A stretch of DNA of 24,143 nt from Raineya sp964654605 (lineage in GTDB: Bacteria > Bacteroidota > Bacteroidia > Cytophagales > Thermonemataceae). Of the stretch, positions 23,092 to 24,143 are shown in pieces. The notes under the pieces are model-generated. The model was not told the origin of the DNA and made no database searches. It was given only the letters and a program-made list of their open reading frames with translations. The stretch covers positions 1 through 24,143 of the forward strand of contig CAZZLW010000025.1 of assembly GCA_964654605.1 (NCBI GenBank). The letters are read 5' to 3'. The translations under genes were made by a program, and so were the position numbers. How positions within the stretch are numbered: position 1 is the first letter of the stretch; the number at the start of each line of letters is the position of its first letter.

Positions 23092-23847
23092 ATGCACACC
23101 AAAAGAATAATTCCCTGTTTGGATATCAAAGACGGCAGAACCGTAAAAGGAGTAAATTTTGTCAATCTCGTTGATGCGGGCAACCCCGTAGAACTTGCCG
23201 AAAAGTATGCCCAAGCAGGAGCTGATGAACTTGTGTTTTTGGACATCAATGCAACGCTTGAAAACAGAGGTACGCTTATCAGTTTGGTAAAAGAAATTGC
23301 CTCTGTACTCAATATTCCTTTTACCGTAGGCGGAGGTATTGGCAATAAATCTGACGTGTATGCTCTCTTACAGGCAGGTGCAGATAAAATTTCTATCAAT
23401 TCTGCGGCAGTTCGCAATCCCGAACTCATCAATGAACTTGCCCAAGAGTTTGGCTCACAATGTGTGGTAGTAGCCATTGATACCAAAAACATAGAAGGCA
23501 CGCACTACGTTCATACACACGGAGGTAAAAAGATGACCTCTCTGCAAACTATGCTTTGGGCAAAAGAAGTGTATCAGCGAGGGGCAGGCGAAATATTGCT
23601 GACTTCAATGGATGCCGATGGTACAAAAAAAGGTTTTGATGTACCCATTACCGCCCAAATTGCTGAAAGTGTACCTATTCCTGTGATTGCTTCGGGCGGG
23701 GCAGGAAAGCAAGAAGATTTTTTGCAAGTTTTTCGGCAAGGCAAAGCCGATGCGGCACTGGCGGCAAGTGTGTTTCATTTTGGCGAAATCTTGATAAGCT
23801 CGCTTAAAAACTTTTTAAGTCAAAATAACGTTTCTGTGAGGAAGTAA
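23092..23847 (+). CDS. hisF: Imidazole glycerol phosphate synthase, cyclase subunit
   Basis: A 251-aa TIM-barrel enzyme that, with the HisH glutaminase, converts PRFAR and ammonia to imidazole glycerol phosphate and AICAR, joining histidine and purine synthesis. The start MHTKRIIPCLDIKDGRTVKG is the family start; catalytic D11 and D130 (VVVAIDTKN) are present. Phosphate-binding text VGGGIG (79-84) and IASGGAG are visible, as is LTSMDADGTKKGFD. Length is normal. The frame is open 19 codons further upstream, but these are not HisF-like and contain the promoter. HisH, HisA and other his genes are not adjacent; downstream is a tandem repeat, so it appears to be monocistronic. Confidence 0.96.
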   Translation: MHTKRIIPCLDIKDGRTVKGVNFVNLVDAGNPVELAEKYAQAGADELVFLDINATLENRGTLISLVKEIASVLNIPFTVGGGIGNKSDVYALLQAGADKISINSAAVRNPELINELAQEFGSQCVVVAIDTKNIEGTHYVHTHGGKKMTSLQTMLWAKEVYQRGAGEILLTSMDADGTKKGFDVPITAQIAESVPIPVIASGGAGKQEDFLQVFRQGKADAALAASVFHFGEILISSLKNFLSQNNVSVRK

Positions 23848-23856
23848 TAATGGGTT

Positions 23857-24143
23857 AAAGGTTCAAAAGTTCAAAGTTCAAAGTTCAAAAGTTCAAAGTT
23901 CAAAAGTTCAAAGTTCAAAAGTTCAAAGTTCAAAAGTTCAAAGTTCAAAAGTTCAAAGTTCAAAAGTTCAAAGTTCAAAAGTTCAAAGTTCAAAAGATCA
24001 AAGTTCAAAAGTTCAAAGTTCAAAAGTTTAAAGATCAAAAATTCAAAGTTCAAAAGTTAAAAAATCAAAAAGTTCAAAGTTCAAAATTACAAAGTTCAAA
24101 AGTTCAAAAGTTAAAAAGTACAAAGATCAAAAATTCAAAGTTA
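23857..24143. repeat. 15-bp tandem repeat array (AAGTTCAAAAGTTCA)
   Basis: Seven identical 15-bp copies run from 23881 to 23985, followed by an eighth copy with one substitution (23986-24000) and increasingly diverged copies to the window edge, including units of 16 bp. The stretch 23857-23880 holds irregular lead-in copies. The 15-bp unit is itself a 7+8 duplication of a TTCAAA core. Because 15 is a multiple of 3, the minus strand has an open frame coding a five-residue repeat (LLNFE), but its composition and lack of context argue against a real protein. The array continues past the window. Confidence 0.95.

Noticed and set aside
23871..24053. A 60-residue minus-strand reading frame with a repeating LLNFE pentapeptide
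   Set aside because: It exists only because the 15-bp DNA repeat is a multiple of three and lacks stops in that frame; there is no promoter or family similarity.
23857..24143. CRISPR array at the right end
   Set aside because: Units are 15 bp and contiguous, with no unique spacers between them.

Overview
The window looks like chromosomal DNA from a member of the Bacteroidetes (Bacteroidota), possibly a Cytophagales-like lineage. The lineage call is inference from four things: low G+C; several intergenic matches to the Bacteroidetes sigma-A promoter (TTTG, about 19-20 bp, then TAnnTTTG) with weak or no Shine-Dalgarno sequences; a TatC with a long first periplasmic loop; and a housekeeping set (SPOR protein, flotillin-like FloA, NRDE protein, AAA-ATPase/PD-(D/E)XK protein) common in that phylum. 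No rRNA, tRNA, CRISPR array, insertion sequence or prophage was seen.

Layout. 1-2.8 kb: the end of rpmB (L28) with its terminator, prfA (RF1), and convergent hisD only 7 bp from prfA. 2.8-5.4 kb: panB, divergent from hisD, and a long-chain acyl-CoA ligase facing panB across a shared terminator hairpin. 5.4-7.2 kb (minus strand): a tight cluster of a TPR membrane protein, a small protein with a possible Cas2/SinR-like fold, and a PIN-domain nuclease broken by a one-base frameshift. 7.3-9.6 kb: a UvrD/PcrA helicase. 9.7-11.5 kb: a SurA-like lipoprotein and an NRDE/TANGO2-type protein. 11.7-14.8 kb: a DnaQ exonuclease-GIY-YIG nuclease fusion and a convergent AAA-ATPase/PD-(D/E)XK protein. 14.9-19.2 kb (minus strand): a lipoprotein, a 2-hydroxyacid dehydrogenase, a GT28-type glycosyltransferase and an orphan protein, chained by ATGA overlaps and a 3-bp gap, followed by recF. 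19.3-23.8 kb: floA, tatC (minus), a secreted SPOR protein, a YihY/BrkB membrane protein and hisF. The window ends in a 15-bp tandem repeat.

Together the genes cover translation, histidine and pantothenate synthesis, lipid activation, DNA repair (uvrD, recF, DnaQ-GIY-YIG) and the cell envelope. his genes are split between two distant places rather than forming one operon. The most distinctive signals are (i) the small Cas2-like/PIN gene pair with ATGA overlap, the PIN partner being frameshifted, and (ii) a family of degenerate TTCAAA/TTTGAA arrays, mostly with 8-bp periodicity, in several intergenic gaps and expanded to a 15-bp (7+8) satellite at the right end. Annotated starts were often moved downstream of the longest possible ORF, using family length, ATGA overlaps and promoter positions.
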